In this document: positions 25,813 through 34,656 of the stretch, one piece after another
How the letters are laid out: the number at the start of each line of letters is the position of its first letter
Numbering within the stretch: the stretch's first letter is position 1
Translations under genes and position numbers: made by a program
From: Planctomycetota bacterium
Lineage (GTDB): Bacteria; Planctomycetota; Phycisphaerae; UBA1845
Assembly: GCA_016208685.1 (NCBI GenBank)
Contig: JACQXM010000004.1
Span: 31,987-74,021, forward strand
Length of the DNA: 42,035 nt
Direction of reading: 5' to 3'
The notes under the pieces: model-generated
The model's database searches: none
The model's input: only the letters and a program-made list of their open reading frames with translations
What the model was told of the DNA's origin: nothing

Positions 25813-27381
25813 TCACACGCTCGCCGCGACGGCGGCGCGCTCGCCGCGAAGCGCCGCGCGAAGCTCGGGAATACGTAGCGCAAGCGCTGCCAGGCCGTAC
25901 ACCGCCAGCCCCACGACCACCAGCACGCCAAGGCGCAAGGGCGTCCAGGCGTACGCCCAGCTCCCCAGAATCCGCGGCGAATCCACCGCCACCACCGCAG
26001 CGCTCATCACCACCGCCGCTAGCGCCATTCGCCCCAGACCTGCAACTACCTCCGCCCACTGCATCTCCGGGAGCACGCCGCGAAGGCGTCGAATGAGCCA
26101 CAACGCCTGAACGGTCGCGCAGAGTGAAGTGGAGAGGGCCAGTCCGCGTTCCTCCATGACGAACACCAGCACCAGGTTGACCGCCACGTTGATGAACACC
26201 ATGCGCATCGCCAGCGCCGCGGGCGTGCCGCTGTCGCGCAGGGCGTAGAAGGCGCGGACGATCACGTGCTGGGCGAAGTACGCCGGAAGCCCCAGGCTGT
26301 AGCAGATGAGGGTCGCCGACACGCGCTGCGTGTCCTGGGCGTCGAAATCCCCGCGCTGGTAAAGCGCCGCGACCAGCGGCGTTGCCACGAGAACCAGACC
26401 GGCGCAGGCAGGAAGCGAAACGAACGCGCCCAGCCGAATGCCGCGGCCGATGGTCTCGCACATGCCGGCGCGGTCGCCCTCCGCGGCCTTGTGCGAGAGT
26501 ACGGGGAAGATCGCCGTCGCCAGCGAGATGCCGAACACGCCCAGGGGAAGCTGGTAGAGGTATTGCGCAAAACCCAGGACGGCCGGGCCGACTCGTTCGC
26601 CCGTCTGATCGAACACGAACAGGTAGGCGATAACGTAGTCCACAAGCTGGTTGATCTGCACCGCGGACAAACCCAGCACCATGGGCCCCATCAGTTTCAT
26701 CACGGCTCGAATCTGCGGGTCATGCCTCGACCAGCCGTACCGCGGCGCGAAACGCGCATGGCGGAACGCCGCGCCCGTGGCCGCGACCTGCAAGACGCCG
26801 GAGAGCAGAATCGCCACACACACCAGCGTCATCAATCGGGCGCCGTCCATGCCCAGGGCTAGAGAGCCGCCTAGGGCCCCGATGATGATGGCGATGTTCA
26901 GGATGGTGGGGGCCGCCGCGGGGACGGCAAAGTGGCCGCGGACGTTGAGAACCCCGCTGCCCACCGCCACCAGGCAGATGAGCACCATGTAGGGCATCAG
27001 GACGGCTGTGAGGCGCAGCGCCAGGTCGTCGTGCAACACCCGCCACACAAGGAGAACCGATTCGACCGCTCCGAGTCCCACCAGCAGCACCACCGTCAGC
27101 ACGGTCAGCAGTCGCCCGACGAACCGTCGCGCTGCCTCCTCGCCCTGCTCCTTGAGGCATTGCGTCAGCACCGGAATCATCGCCGCCGAGAGCGCCCCCT
27201 CGCCGAAGAGCCGTCGCGCCAGGTTGGGAGCCATGAAGGCGATGCGAAAGGCGGAGAGGAGCTCGGAGGTGCTGAAGTAGTATCCGAACACGGATTCCCG
27301 GATGAGGCCGAGAATCCGCGAGCCGAGGGTGAGCGCGGCGATCAGGCGTGCGGAGTTGATCAACCGGCTTGGGGCGGCCAT
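25813..27381 (-). CDS. murJ: Probable lipid II flippase MurJ
   Basis: MurJ moves lipid-linked peptidoglycan precursor across the inner membrane. 522 residues with about 14 hydrophobic segments. The family N-terminus is visible: [20 protein letters not shown], with Arg and Glu of the R-E pair, then [23 protein letters not shown]. Further on come [33 protein letters not shown] and ALYQRGDFD, all MurJ/MviN signatures. Length matches the usual 500-530. The start ATG 27381 gives the expected short cytoplasmic N-terminus. It stands alone on the minus strand. Confidence 0.92.
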   Translation of the reverse strand: MAAPSRLINSARLIAALTLGSRILGLIRESVFGYYFSTSELLSAFRIAFMAPNLARRLFGEGALSAAMIPVLTQCLKEQGEEAARRFVGRLLTVLTVVLLVGLGAVESVLLVWRVLHDDLALRLTAVLMPYMVLICLVAVGSGVLNVRGHFAVPAAAPTILNIAIIIGALGGSLALGMDGARLMTLVCVAILLSGVLQVAATGAAFRHARFAPRYGWSRHDPQIRAVMKLMGPMVLGLSAVQINQLVDYVIAYLFVFDQTGERVGPAVLGFAQYLYQLPLGVFGISLATAIFPVLSHKAAEGDRAGMCETIGRGIRLGAFVSLPACAGLVLVATPLVAALYQRGDFDAQDTQRVSATLICYSLGLPAYFAQHVIVRAFYALRDSGTPAALAMRMVFINVAVNLVLVFVMEERGLALSTSLCATVQALWLIRRLRGVLPEMQWAEVVAGLGRMALAAVVMSAAVVAVDSPRILGSWAYAWTPLRLGVLVVVGLAVYGLAALALRIPELRAALRGERAAVAASV

Positions 27382-27640
27382 GGGTTCACCCGCTCAGGCG
27401 GAACGCAACGAAGTTTCCATATCGACCAACCGGTGGCGGGCACAACACCTACGCCGCATGCTCCGCCACGGACCGGCCGGCGAGAAAGTCGCCGAACATG
27501 AAGCGCCTGCGGCGGCTTCGGCATGGCGCTTGCAGCCGGTTTTCCCGGTTGACAAACGCCCTTGGCGGGCGGAGCCTATGGGGGCGTCGGGCGGCTGCGT
27601 CCGATGCCGAAAAATCGCGTGGATTGCGGAGGTATATCGG

Positions 27641-27979
27641 ATGGCCCATATCGTTGCCGAGCCGTGCGTAGCCTGTAAATACACGGATTGCGTCGCCGTT
27701 TGCCCGGTGGACTGCTTCCATGAAGGGGTGAACTTCCTCGCCATCGATCCGGAGACCTGCATCGATTGCGGCCTGTGCCCGCCGGAGTGCCCGACGAGCG
27801 CTATCTTCGCGGAGGAGGACCTGCCGGAGAAGTGGAAGCACTACGTGGCCATCAACGCCAAGTACGCCCCCCTTTGGCCGGTGATTGACTCCCAGAAAGA
27901 GCCGCTTCCCACGGCCGAGGAGAACGCCAAGAAGGAAGGGAAAGACTCTCTGCTCGACCCCAATCCGTTTGCCGGATGA
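27641..27979 (+). CDS. fdxA: 7Fe-type ferredoxin (FdxA-like)
   Basis: 112-residue electron carrier closely resembling Azotobacter ferredoxin I. Cys9, 17 and 50 fit the [3Fe-4S] ligands, and Cys21, 40, 43 and 46 the [4Fe-4S] ligands. Extra Cys12 and Cys25 are at the positions also found in the Azotobacter protein. Motifs seen: [27 protein letters not shown]. The C-terminal tail ([12 protein letters not shown]) also fits. ATG 27641 has GGAGGT 7 bases upstream. No partner oxidoreductase is adjacent. Confidence 0.92.
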   Translation: MAHIVAEPCVACKYTDCVAVCPVDCFHEGVNFLAIDPETCIDCGLCPPECPTSAIFAEEDLPEKWKHYVAINAKYAPLWPVIDSQKEPLPTAEENAKKEGKDSLLDPNPFAG

Positions 27980-28130
27980 CGGCGCGCGGGGCGCGGCGGC
28001 CGCTTGACGCCACACCGCCCGGTCGATAAGAGTAAGCGGACGACGGCAGCGCGGGCGGATGCGCCGCGCCGTCGTCGCGGGAGCGACTGGTGGGTCCGCC
28101 GTGCGGATCGCCTGCCCTCCCGGTGAGTAT

Positions 28131-28204
<74 letters not shown>

Positions 28205-28320
28205 GTTGATCCCCCGTCGTATCCCGCGCCTGCGCGCCTGAGGCGCGAATACCCTCGCCAGCCGGTAACTCGGGGTGCCCTCTCCGTGCCGTACCTTTGC
28301 TGAAGGCCTTCGTGCGACCC

Positions 28321-28362
28321 AAAAAAGGCCGCGCTCCGCGGTGTGGGAATCGCGGAGCGCGG
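28321..28362 (-). terminator. Intrinsic terminator for the 49-codon gene
   Basis: A perfect 12-bp stem (28329-28340 with 28351-28362, 10-base loop) is followed on the minus strand by CC and six T (28326-28321). It lies 80 bp past the stop codon of the small gene at 28443-28592. Confidence 0.8.
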
Positions 28363-28442
28363 GTGTAATCTCGACGGCGCTGGATTGCGCCTGCTCCGGG
28401 GTCGGCACGGCAGCGCCTGCCGTGGCCGCGCCGCCCCGGCGC

Positions 28443-28592
28443 CTAGTCGTTGTAGAACAAGCGGAGCGCGGGGGGGTTCCGCGGTCCGGCCTTCAGGCTC
28501 GTCTTGACCTTGGGAAACGCAGGCTTGCGGTTCTGTCCGGGCTGTGCCGGCCGCACCGATGCACGCGGCTTGTTTCCTTGCGTGTTCTTCAT
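28443..28592 (-). CDS. Small basic protein, 49 residues, unknown function
   Basis: The frame starts at ATG 28592 with AAGGAG six bases upstream and ends 80 bp before a strong intrinsic terminator, so it is very likely a real gene although short. The product is basic and Pro/Asn/Gln-rich (MKNTQGNKPRAS at the start, FPKVKTSLKAGPRNPPALRL near the end), without membrane segment or Cys. I recognise no family. The KVKTSLKAG segment recalls VKTxVKAG-like motifs in other short bacterial proteins; I recall this only loosely. Confidence 0.65.
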   Translation of the reverse strand: MKNTQGNKPRASVRPAQPGQNRKPAFPKVKTSLKAGPRNPPALRLFYND

Positions 28593-29167
28593 CCTATTCT
28601 CCTTCTCGTACGTACCACTCAGGACGACGATGAACGAGGGCAGCCCCGTGGCCCGGTCGTCCGTGCGGGGACGGGGCGCATACGCAGACTCGCAATTCAT
28701 GGTCGCAAACTACGGACCGTCGCCGGCGCTCGCGCCATCGCGCGCCAGGGTTACCGCATCAAGACCGCCCCGATGCAGTAGCTTGCGTTCCGTAAGCCCC
28801 AGGGGATGAACTCACACCAACCCCTTCCGACGAAGAGCTTATCAGCATCGACGTGCGATGTCAAAGTGCGATGCGCCCGTTGCCGGGTCGGGGTGCATCC
28901 CGCGAACCCTGCCACGACCGCGATTAGTTCTTTACGGCGAAAGATGTTTGCTTTCTGCGCGCGTCCTCTTGTGCACGAAAACGGCTCCGCTAACCGCGAG
29001 GAACCGCCCAATCAGCCTTCCGGATTCAGGATTCGACATTCGCGGCCGCGCTCTGCGTGGGCCTCTTTTGGTTGCGCCCTCCGCGGCCGCGCTGGGGATG
29101 CCCGGCGCACGACGTCGGAGACCCGGGCGTCGTGCGCAACAACCCGCGTGTCTCGTAGCCGTGCGCG

Positions 29168-29560
29168 AGCCCCGTCAGGGGCGATACCCGTTTGCCCACG
29201 GCGTAAGCCGTGGGAATCGACGGGCAGGATGAGGCTAAGCGCCGTCAGAGGCGACACATATATGGCACAGCGCTGCGGATGGCGCGGGAGGGGGGTGCGC
29301 GTGGCGGGTTGCGTCGGGAGGTTGATGCGCGCTGCGCGTGTCGCCCCTGACGGGGCTCTACCGCGATGGGGTCGCCACCACACGGCTCACGGGCTTGTCG
29401 ATTTAGTCCTAATCGAGCGCCGAAGGAACCACAATCGGTGGTCCAAACCCCGGTTTCCACTCTTGGCAGCCCTTTAGTGAATGCCGAGAGTCACTAAATC
29501 GACACGCCCTCACGCCGTGGGCTACGAAGGTGCCACCCGCTGACGCGGGCTGAGCTATCG
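29168..29560. repeat. Array of REP-like hairpins with GTCA/GTAA-type tetraloops
   Basis: Units seen: AGCCCC-GTCA-GGGGCGATAC (29168-29187), CCCACGGC-GTAA-GCCGTGGG (about 29189-29208), AGCGCC-GTCA-GAGGCGACAC (29238-29257), the inverted copy GTGTCGCCCC-TGAC-GGGGCT (29338-29357), CACGGC-TCAC-GCCGTG (split by the inserted element) and CCCGC-TGAC-GCGGG near 29540. The shared tetraloop and mixed orientation suggest one mobile REP family. Confidence 0.65.
29391..29509. mobile_element. 119-bp MITE-like element with 17-bp terminal inverted repeats
   Basis: The left end GGGCTTGTCGATTTAGT (29391-29407) and the right end (29493-29509, reverse complement GGGCGTGTCGATTTAGT) match at 16 of 17 bases. TCAC flanks both sides, a possible 4-bp target duplication. 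Removing the element and one TCAC restores the palindrome CACGGC-TCAC-GCCGTG. Inside is a second stem ACTCTTGGCA/TGCCGAGAGT. No coding capacity. Confidence 0.7.
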
Positions 29561-29833
29561 GCGCGCCACGCGCGTCCGGGTCACAGTGCCGACTTCGCCG
29601 CGATCACGGCGGGGCCCAGCGTTGGGGTAAGGTCGTCCACGCGGCGCGCAGCGTGCGCGGCCGCCGGAGCGGCCGGGCGCCCGTCGTGCGCGGACGGCCA
29701 GGTCCGACGTCGTTGGCACGCGCGCGAGGCCGGAGGTCGAGCATCGCGAGACCTCCGGCCTCGTTCACGAACTTCATGCGGCGTTCCCGGAAGGGCCCGC
29801 TGCGTGGCGCGTGGATGGACAGCGCTGCCGGCG

Positions 29834-30412
29834 CTACTTCTTGCGCTTGTAGGTGCCGGTCATCTCCATTTTCTTGACCGTGTGCAGGCTGTCGGCCCAC
29901 TCCGTCATGCACCAGTCCAGCGTGTCGTGATCCTTCACCTTCATCACGTAGCAGCCGTGGCTGGTGGTGCCGTCCAGCCCCACGCTGGTGTAGGGCATGC
30001 ACCAGCACTTGCCGTCTTCGTCATAGGTGGCTGTGCCCTCCTGCGGGAAGCCCCAGTTGTTGAACATCCACCACATGTAGCGCTTCTTCGTGGGGTGCCA
30101 GCTCCAGATGCCGGCGGTTTCGTACTTCGTCTTGCCGCTCTCTGCGGTGATGCTGCCGTGCAGACAGCGCTTGTCCAGCGTCCAGCGCCATTCCGCCGTG
30201 CCCTTCCACTTCTTGCCGGTCTCGCCTTCGACGTTGGCGAGATCGGCCTCCCAGGTCCACGAGCCGACGAAGACGTCGTAGGCGTCCAGCTTCGCCGATC
30301 GATCCGGCTGCTTGATCTGCGAGAAGTCGACCTTCGGGGCGGCGCACCCGGAAGCGGCCAGGAGCGCCAGTGCCAACACGTGCCACCTCTGTCTGTTTGC
30401 GACGCACTTCAT
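29834..30412 (-). CDS. Lipoprotein with a DUF1579-like beta-barrel domain
   Basis: 192 residues from ATG 30412, which has AAGGAG 8 bases upstream; longer in-frame starts to 30667 are unsupported. Lipobox LAASGC with Cys23. The rest is rich in aromatic residues with alternating strand-like segments: VGSWTWEADL, GTAEWRWTLDKRCLHG, GIWSWHPTKKRYMWWMF, MTGTYKRKK. The order and the closing strand resemble DUF1579-type small barrels, whose function is not settled. Transcribed divergently from typA. Confidence 0.75.
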   Translation of the reverse strand: MKCVANRQRWHVLALALLAASGCAAPKVDFSQIKQPDRSAKLDAYDVFVGSWTWEADLANVEGETGKKWKGTAEWRWTLDKRCLHGSITAESGKTKYETAGIWSWHPTKKRYMWWMFNNWGFPQEGTATYDEDGKCWCMPYTSVGLDGTTSHGCYVMKVKDHDTLDWCMTEWADSLHTVKKMEMTGTYKRKK

Positions 30413-30873
30413 GTTCTTGTCTCCTTTCGGGGAATTGACCGTGGCGTACCGCGCCCACCACGGCGATGTCATGCCCCGCAGCCTAACGTGCCGGGGCCGC
30501 GGGTGCCAGAGGCAAGCCCGCGGCGGTGGGCGTCGGTGCGTTGCGAACCGGCCCCGCCTCGCGCAGCGCCGACGGCTCCACGGCCGTGGCCCACGCTCCG
30601 CCACTCCAGGACGCCGTCGTGTCTCGGTATTGCCCACCTCGCGCTTTGCGGATACAAGTAGCGGCAAGGAGCGGGCCGCCTGAATTCATCCGCGAGTCCT
30701 GACCGGCCCGAGCCGCCATCCGCTGCGTCGGACCACGAGGCAGCATCGGCGCCCTCCGGGGCGCTCGAGGGGCGTTCCGGTTGTCAAGCGAATGGCGAGG
30801 ATCGCCCACCGGGCTCGCGGGCTGCGGGCCACGGGTCGGCGCCGAGCCGCCGGGGCCCGACACGGGATTGAAC
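30413..30873. other. Divergent intergenic region upstream of typA
   Basis: 461 bp between the lipoprotein and typA start codons. It must contain both promoters, but I see no convincing -35/-10 pair and no gene. The typA frame stays open upstream to 30781 without conserved sequence. Confidence 0.4.
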
Positions 30874-32688
30874 ATGACCGTCAACAACGCCATCCGTAAC
30901 GTCGCCATCATCGCCCACGTGGACCACGGCAAAACTACGCTCGTGGACCAGATGCTCCGCCAGTGCGGCCAGTTCCGCGAGGCGCAGCTCAAGGGCGAGC
31001 GGATTCTGGACTCCAACGATCTGGAACGCGAACGCGGCATCACCATCCTGGCCAAGAACATCGCCATCCGCTACCACGAGACCAAGATCAACCTCATCGA
31101 CACGCCCGGGCACGCGGACTTCGGCGGCGAGGTGGAGCGGGTACTGAAGATGGCCGACGGGGCGCTGCTGCTGGTCGACGCCTTCGAAGGGCCCATGCCG
31201 CAGACGCGCTTCGTGCTCCGCAAGGCGTTCGAGTACGGCCTGCGTCCCGTGGTGGTGATCAACAAGATCGACCGCTGCGACGCTCGCCCGCACGACGTGC
31301 TCGATGAAGTGTTGGACCTGTTCATCGAGCTGGGCGCCGACGAAGACGCCCTGGATTTTCCCACCATCTATACTTCGGCCACCCAGGGGTTCGCCACGCT
31401 GGACCCGGCACAGCGCACCGACAACGTGTACGCGCTGTTCGACCTGATTATGAAACACGTCCCCGCGCCGGATGTAGACACCGAGGCCCCGGTGCAGATG
31501 CTCATCACCACCCTGGATTACAACGACTACGTGGGGCGGATCGGGATCGGGCGGGTGTGCGCGGGGACCCTGCACGCCGGGCAGACGGTGACCGTGATTC
31601 ACCGCGACGGCACCCAGAAAAACGAGCAGATCGGCGAGCTGTTCCTGTTTGACGGCCTGGGGCGGCAGAAAGTGGACCGCGTGGTCGCGGGGGACATTTG
31701 CGCCGTCGTGGGCCTGGAATCCGTGGACATCGGCAACACCCTGGCCGACCCCGAGCATCCCGAGCCCCTGCCCATCATCCGCGTGGACGAGCCCACGCTG
31801 CACATGACCTTCCGCATCAATGACTCGCCGTTCGTGGGCCGCTCCGGCAAGTTCCTTACCAGCCGCCACATCCGCGACCGGCTGGAGAAGGAGCTTCAGC
31901 ACAACGTCGCGCTGCGCGTGGAGCCGGGGCATACGCCCGAGGAGTTCCACGTGTCCGGGCGGGGGCTGCTGCATCTGTCGGTGCTCATCGAGAACATGCG
32001 CCGGGAGGGGTACGAGCTGGCGGTGGGCAAGCCGAAGGTGATCTACCGCGAACTCAACGGGCGCAAGACGGAGCCTATCGAGCTGTGCGTCATCGACGTG
32101 CCCACGCAGCACGTCGGAGCGGTGATGGAACTGATGGGCGGGCGGCGCGGCGTCTGCACCGCCATGGAGACGCGCGGGGAAAGCACGCACTTCAGCTTCA
32201 CCATCCCCGCCCGCGGGCTCATCGGACTGCGCAACCGCATGCTCACCGCGACCAACGGCACGGCGATCATGCACCACACGTTCTATGAGTACGAATACCT
32301 GCGCGGGGCCATTCCCGGCCGGGCCAACGGCGTGCTCGTCGCCAGCGAGGCGGGGCAGGTGACGGCCTACGCCCTGGACGGCCTGGCCGACCGCGGCACC
32401 TTCTTCGTCAAGCCCGGCGATCCCGTTTACGCCGGGCAGATCGTGGGGGAAAACAGCCGCGAGAGCGACATCGACGTGAACGTGGCGCGGGCCAAACGCA
32501 TGACCAATATCCGCGCCGCCTCGGCGGACAAGACCGTGGTGCTCAAACCGCCGCGGGAACTGACGCTGGAGCTGGCGTTGGAGTTCATCGACGACGATGA
32601 ACTGGTGGAGGCCACCCCGGACGCCATCCGCCTGCGAAAGCGGATGCTCAGCGAGACCGACCGCCGCCGCGCCAGCCGGGCGAAGTAG
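30874..32688 (+). CDS. typA: Ribosome-associated GTPase TypA/BipA
   Basis: TypA is an EF-G-like translational GTPase that binds the ribosome and aids subunit assembly, cold and stress responses. 604 residues, the family's usual length. G1 [13 protein letters not shown]2 RERGITI, G3 [10 protein letters not shown]4 NKIDR and the G5 region TSA are all present, followed by domain II, the EF-G-like domains III and V ([22 protein letters not shown]), and the TypA-specific C-terminus with [10 protein letters not shown] and [14 protein letters not shown] 30874 places the G1 motif at the usual distance; only a weak GGGA site precedes it. Confidence 0.96.
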   Translation: MTVNNAIRNVAIIAHVDHGKTTLVDQMLRQCGQFREAQLKGERILDSNDLERERGITILAKNIAIRYHETKINLIDTPGHADFGGEVERVLKMADGALLLVDAFEGPMPQTRFVLRKAFEYGLRPVVVINKIDRCDARPHDVLDEVLDLFIELGADEDALDFPTIYTSATQGFATLDPAQRTDNVYALFDLIMKHVPAPDVDTEAPVQMLITTLDYNDYVGRIGIGRVCAGTLHAGQTVTVIHRDGTQKNEQIGELFLFDGLGRQKVDRVVAGDICAVVGLESVDIGNTLADPEHPEPLPIIRVDEPTLHMTFRINDSPFVGRSGKFLTSRHIRDRLEKELQHNVALRVEPGHTPEEFHVSGRGLLHLSVLIENMRREGYELAVGKPKVIYRELNGRKTEPIELCVIDVPTQHVGAVMELMGGRRGVCTAMETRGESTHFSFTIPARGLIGLRNRMLTATNGTAIMHHTFYEYEYLRGAIPGRANGVLVASEAGQVTAYALDGLADRGTFFVKPGDPVYAGQIVGENSRESDIDVNVARAKRMTNIRAASADKTVVLKPPRELTLELALEFIDDDELVEATPDAIRLRKRMLSETDRRRASRAK

Positions 32689-32725
32689 TGGAAATCCCGC
32701 GTAGGGTGCCGTAGGCTAGCCGCTC

Positions 32726-33910
32726 ATGGGATCACCGATTACCAAGCTCACGATCAAGGGATACAAGTCGATCCGATCGCTCGAGGACTTCGAGCTGCGG
32801 CCGCTGAACATTCTGATTGGCGCCAACGGGGCGGGTAAGAGCAACTTCATCAGCTTCCTGCGTCTGGTGAGGGCGCTCTACGGCACGCGCTTGCAGCAGT
32901 TCGTAGCGGAGGGCGGAGGCGCCGATATTCACCTCTTCCTTGGACCAAGGGTGACGAGGGAAATCGTTGGCAGTCTCTACTTTGGCCCGCATCACTATGG
33001 GTTCACGCTCGTCCCGACAGCGACGAACGCCTTGGTCGTTGAGTACGAGACGTTTGATAAACCGAGCATTCCCGCCGGAGTGGACGTCTATCATTCCCAG
33101 GGAGAGGCCATCGCTGGGGCTATTGGCGACCATGATGACCCGAAGCTCCGCGACGTCCATCATTCCGTGAGAGAGTCCCTTGCTAGGGCTATTCGCGACG
33201 ATGATGACCCGAAGCTCCGGCAAGCCGTGCGCAGCATTAATGAGTTGCTTTCGAGGAATGTCACTACGTGGAGTGCGTTTCACTTCCAAGATACAAGCGG
33301 AACAGCGGGGGTCAGGCGACCTGGAACGGTCCGCGACTACGAGAGGCTGCGTGAAGATGCAGCCAACCTCGCCGCGTTTCTGCACCGATTGCGCGCGGAA
33401 AGCCCGCGCGCCTACGAATCGATCCGAGATGCGGTGCGTGGCGTGACTCCCTTCTTCGACGACTTCAAGCTTCGCCCGCAGAAGAGCGGTCCCGACGATA
33501 GCATCCTGCTCGAATGGACGCAGAAGGGTAGCGACTACCCCTTCCATCCAAGCCAGTTGTCTGACGGAACGCTGCGCTTCATCTGCCTGGCCACGGCACT
33601 GCTGCAACCCGATCCGCCGTCGACCATGATCATTGACGAGCCGGAACTTGGGCTTCACCCCTACGCGTTGAACGTGCTCGCCGGCCTCCTTAAACAGGCA
33701 GCCACCCGGACGCAGTTAATCGTCTCCACCCAATCGGCGGCGCTGGTCGATTACTTCGGGCCGGAGGACATCATCGTCGTGGATCGCGCGGCGGGTGCCT
33801 CCACGTTCCGCCGTTTGGAGCGCGCGTCCCTCGAGGAATGGTTGAAGGAATACTCCCTCGGCGAACTATGGGCGAAGAACGTCTTCGAAGGCGGGCCCGC
33901 CCATGAGTAG
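32726..33910 (+). CDS. AAA (AAA_21/OLD-like) ATPase, first gene of a two-gene module
   Basis: 394 residues. ITKLTIKGYKSIRSLEDFEL is the typical start of SMC/RecF/OLD-like ATPases. Walker A is GANGAGKSN (32-40), signature-like LSDGTLRFICLATALL, Walker B MIIDEPELGLHP (about 301-312) and the switch region STQSAALVDYF. No nuclease domain is fused, but a DUF4276 gene overlaps the 3' end by 8 bp, so the two products probably work as a complex. The central insert has a 23-residue tandem repeat. GC is lower than in typA, which suggests acquisition. A role in phage or plasmid defence is inference from such ATPase plus TOPRIM-like pairs. Confidence 0.85.
   Translation: MGSPITKLTIKGYKSIRSLEDFELRPLNILIGANGAGKSNFISFLRLVRALYGTRLQQFVAEGGGADIHLFLGPRVTREIVGSLYFGPHHYGFTLVPTATNALVVEYETFDKPSIPAGVDVYHSQGEAIAGAIGDHDDPKLRDVHHSVRESLARAIRDDDDPKLRQAVRSINELLSRNVTTWSAFHFQDTSGTAGVRRPGTVRDYERLREDAANLAAFLHRLRAESPRAYESIRDAVRGVTPFFDDFKLRPQKSGPDDSILLEWTQKGSDYPFHPSQLSDGTLRFICLATALLQPDPPSTMIIDEPELGLHPYALNVLAGLLKQAATRTQLIVSTQSAALVDYFGPEDIIVVDRAAGASTFRRLERASLEEWLKEYSLGELWAKNVFEGGPAHE
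33083..33220 (+). repeat. 69-bp in-frame tandem repeat inside the ATPase gene
   Basis: 33083-33151 and 33152-33220 each encode a 23-residue unit ending in DDPKLR (DVYHSQGEAIAGAIGDHDDP and DVHHSVRESLARAIRDDDDP cores). The two copies share the start GACGTC-TATCATTCC/CATCATTCC and the end GATGACCCGAAGCTCCG. The repeat lies in the insert between the Walker motifs. Confidence 0.85.
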
Positions 33911-34589
33911 GGTGCTGGCTCTAGTGGAGGGCCACACCGAAAGCGCCTTCGTGAAGGAGGTCCTTGCGCCGGTTCTCGCGTCTGGTGGTGTCTTCCTGAG
34001 TGCTACACTTCTCGGCAAGGGCGGCATCCGTTCGTACCAGGCCGTGCGGGGCGACATTCTTGCCGCGCTCAAACAGGATTCGTCCCGCTTCTGTACGACG
34101 ATGATCGACTACTACGGTCTCCCGAAGGACTGGCCCGGAGCGCCGCGAACGGCGAGGCGAGAGCCACGTCACCCGATTGAATCGGTCGAACAGGCCATCG
34201 CCGACGACATTCAGCGCGAATTGGGTTCGTCCTTCGACCCCAAGCGATTCTTCCCCTACCTGCAGAAGCACGAATTCGAGGCGCTCCTGTTCAGCGACCC
34301 GCAGGTGCTCGCGGAGATCATCGACCAGGCAGGCAACGCCGCCGCGTTGCAGAACATCGTGAACGAGGCGGGCGCGCCGGAAGAAATCGACGACACCCCG
34401 GACGGTGCACCCTCGAAACGACTCATCCGCCTGTCGCCGGGATATCAGAAGGTCCTCAGTGGCGCACGCGCGGCGACCCGCATCGGGATTGACCGAATCT
34501 GTGAGTGCTGCCCCCATTTCGCGCGCTGGGTGTCGTGGTTGCGCGGGCTGGCTACGGTCGATCGCGGGGGAACGGGACTAGGGGTCTGA
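33903..34589 (+). CDS. DUF4276 protein, TOPRIM-like partner of the ATPase
   Basis: 228 residues. The N-terminus RVLALVEGHTESAFVKEVL has the Glu-Gly-x-Thr-Glu motif (9-13) of TOPRIM-type nucleases (OLD, RloB, PARIS AriB carry similar VEG-x-x-E starts). Then come TMIDYYGLPKDWPG (about 65-78), QKHEFEALLFSDP and the C-terminal CPHFARWVSWLRGL, all DUF4276 features. A metal-dependent nuclease activity is therefore plausible but not shown. The ATG overlaps the ATPase stop by 8 bp, so expression is coupled. The downstream gene is on the other strand, so the module has two genes. Confidence 0.8.
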   Translation: MSRVLALVEGHTESAFVKEVLAPVLASGGVFLSATLLGKGGIRSYQAVRGDILAALKQDSSRFCTTMIDYYGLPKDWPGAPRTARREPRHPIESVEQAIADDIQRELGSSFDPKRFFPYLQKHEFEALLFSDPQVLAEIIDQAGNAAALQNIVNEAGAPEEIDDTPDGAPSKRLIRLSPGYQKVLSGARAATRIGIDRICECCPHFARWVSWLRGLATVDRGGTGLGV

Positions 34590-34656
34590 ACCGCCATCCT
34601 GACGGCCCACAGCGCGGCTGACGGCCCGGCACAGCTCCGACCCCGTATAAGCGCGA

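Larger units (their letters stand above)
28593..29833. other. 1.2-kb gene-free, repeat-rich intergenic region
   Basis: Open frames here (for example 28806-29477 +) have no domain logic or ribosome site. The centre (29168-29560) is an array of REP-like hairpins, interrupted by a 119-bp inverted-repeat element at 29391-29509. A degenerate GGATTCAGGATTCGACATTCG run lies at about 29019-29041. Confidence 0.6.

Noticed and set aside
28806..29477. 223-codon plus-strand frame in the repeat-rich region
   Set aside because: It covers REP-like hairpins and the inverted-repeat element; no ribosome site, no domain, Arg/Ala-rich product.
33903..34589. Assigning the ATPase/DUF4276 pair to PARIS or RloA/RloB by name
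   Set aside because: The partner shows DUF4276 motifs, not DUF4435 (AriB) or RloB signatures, so only the general ATPase plus TOPRIM-like logic is claimed.
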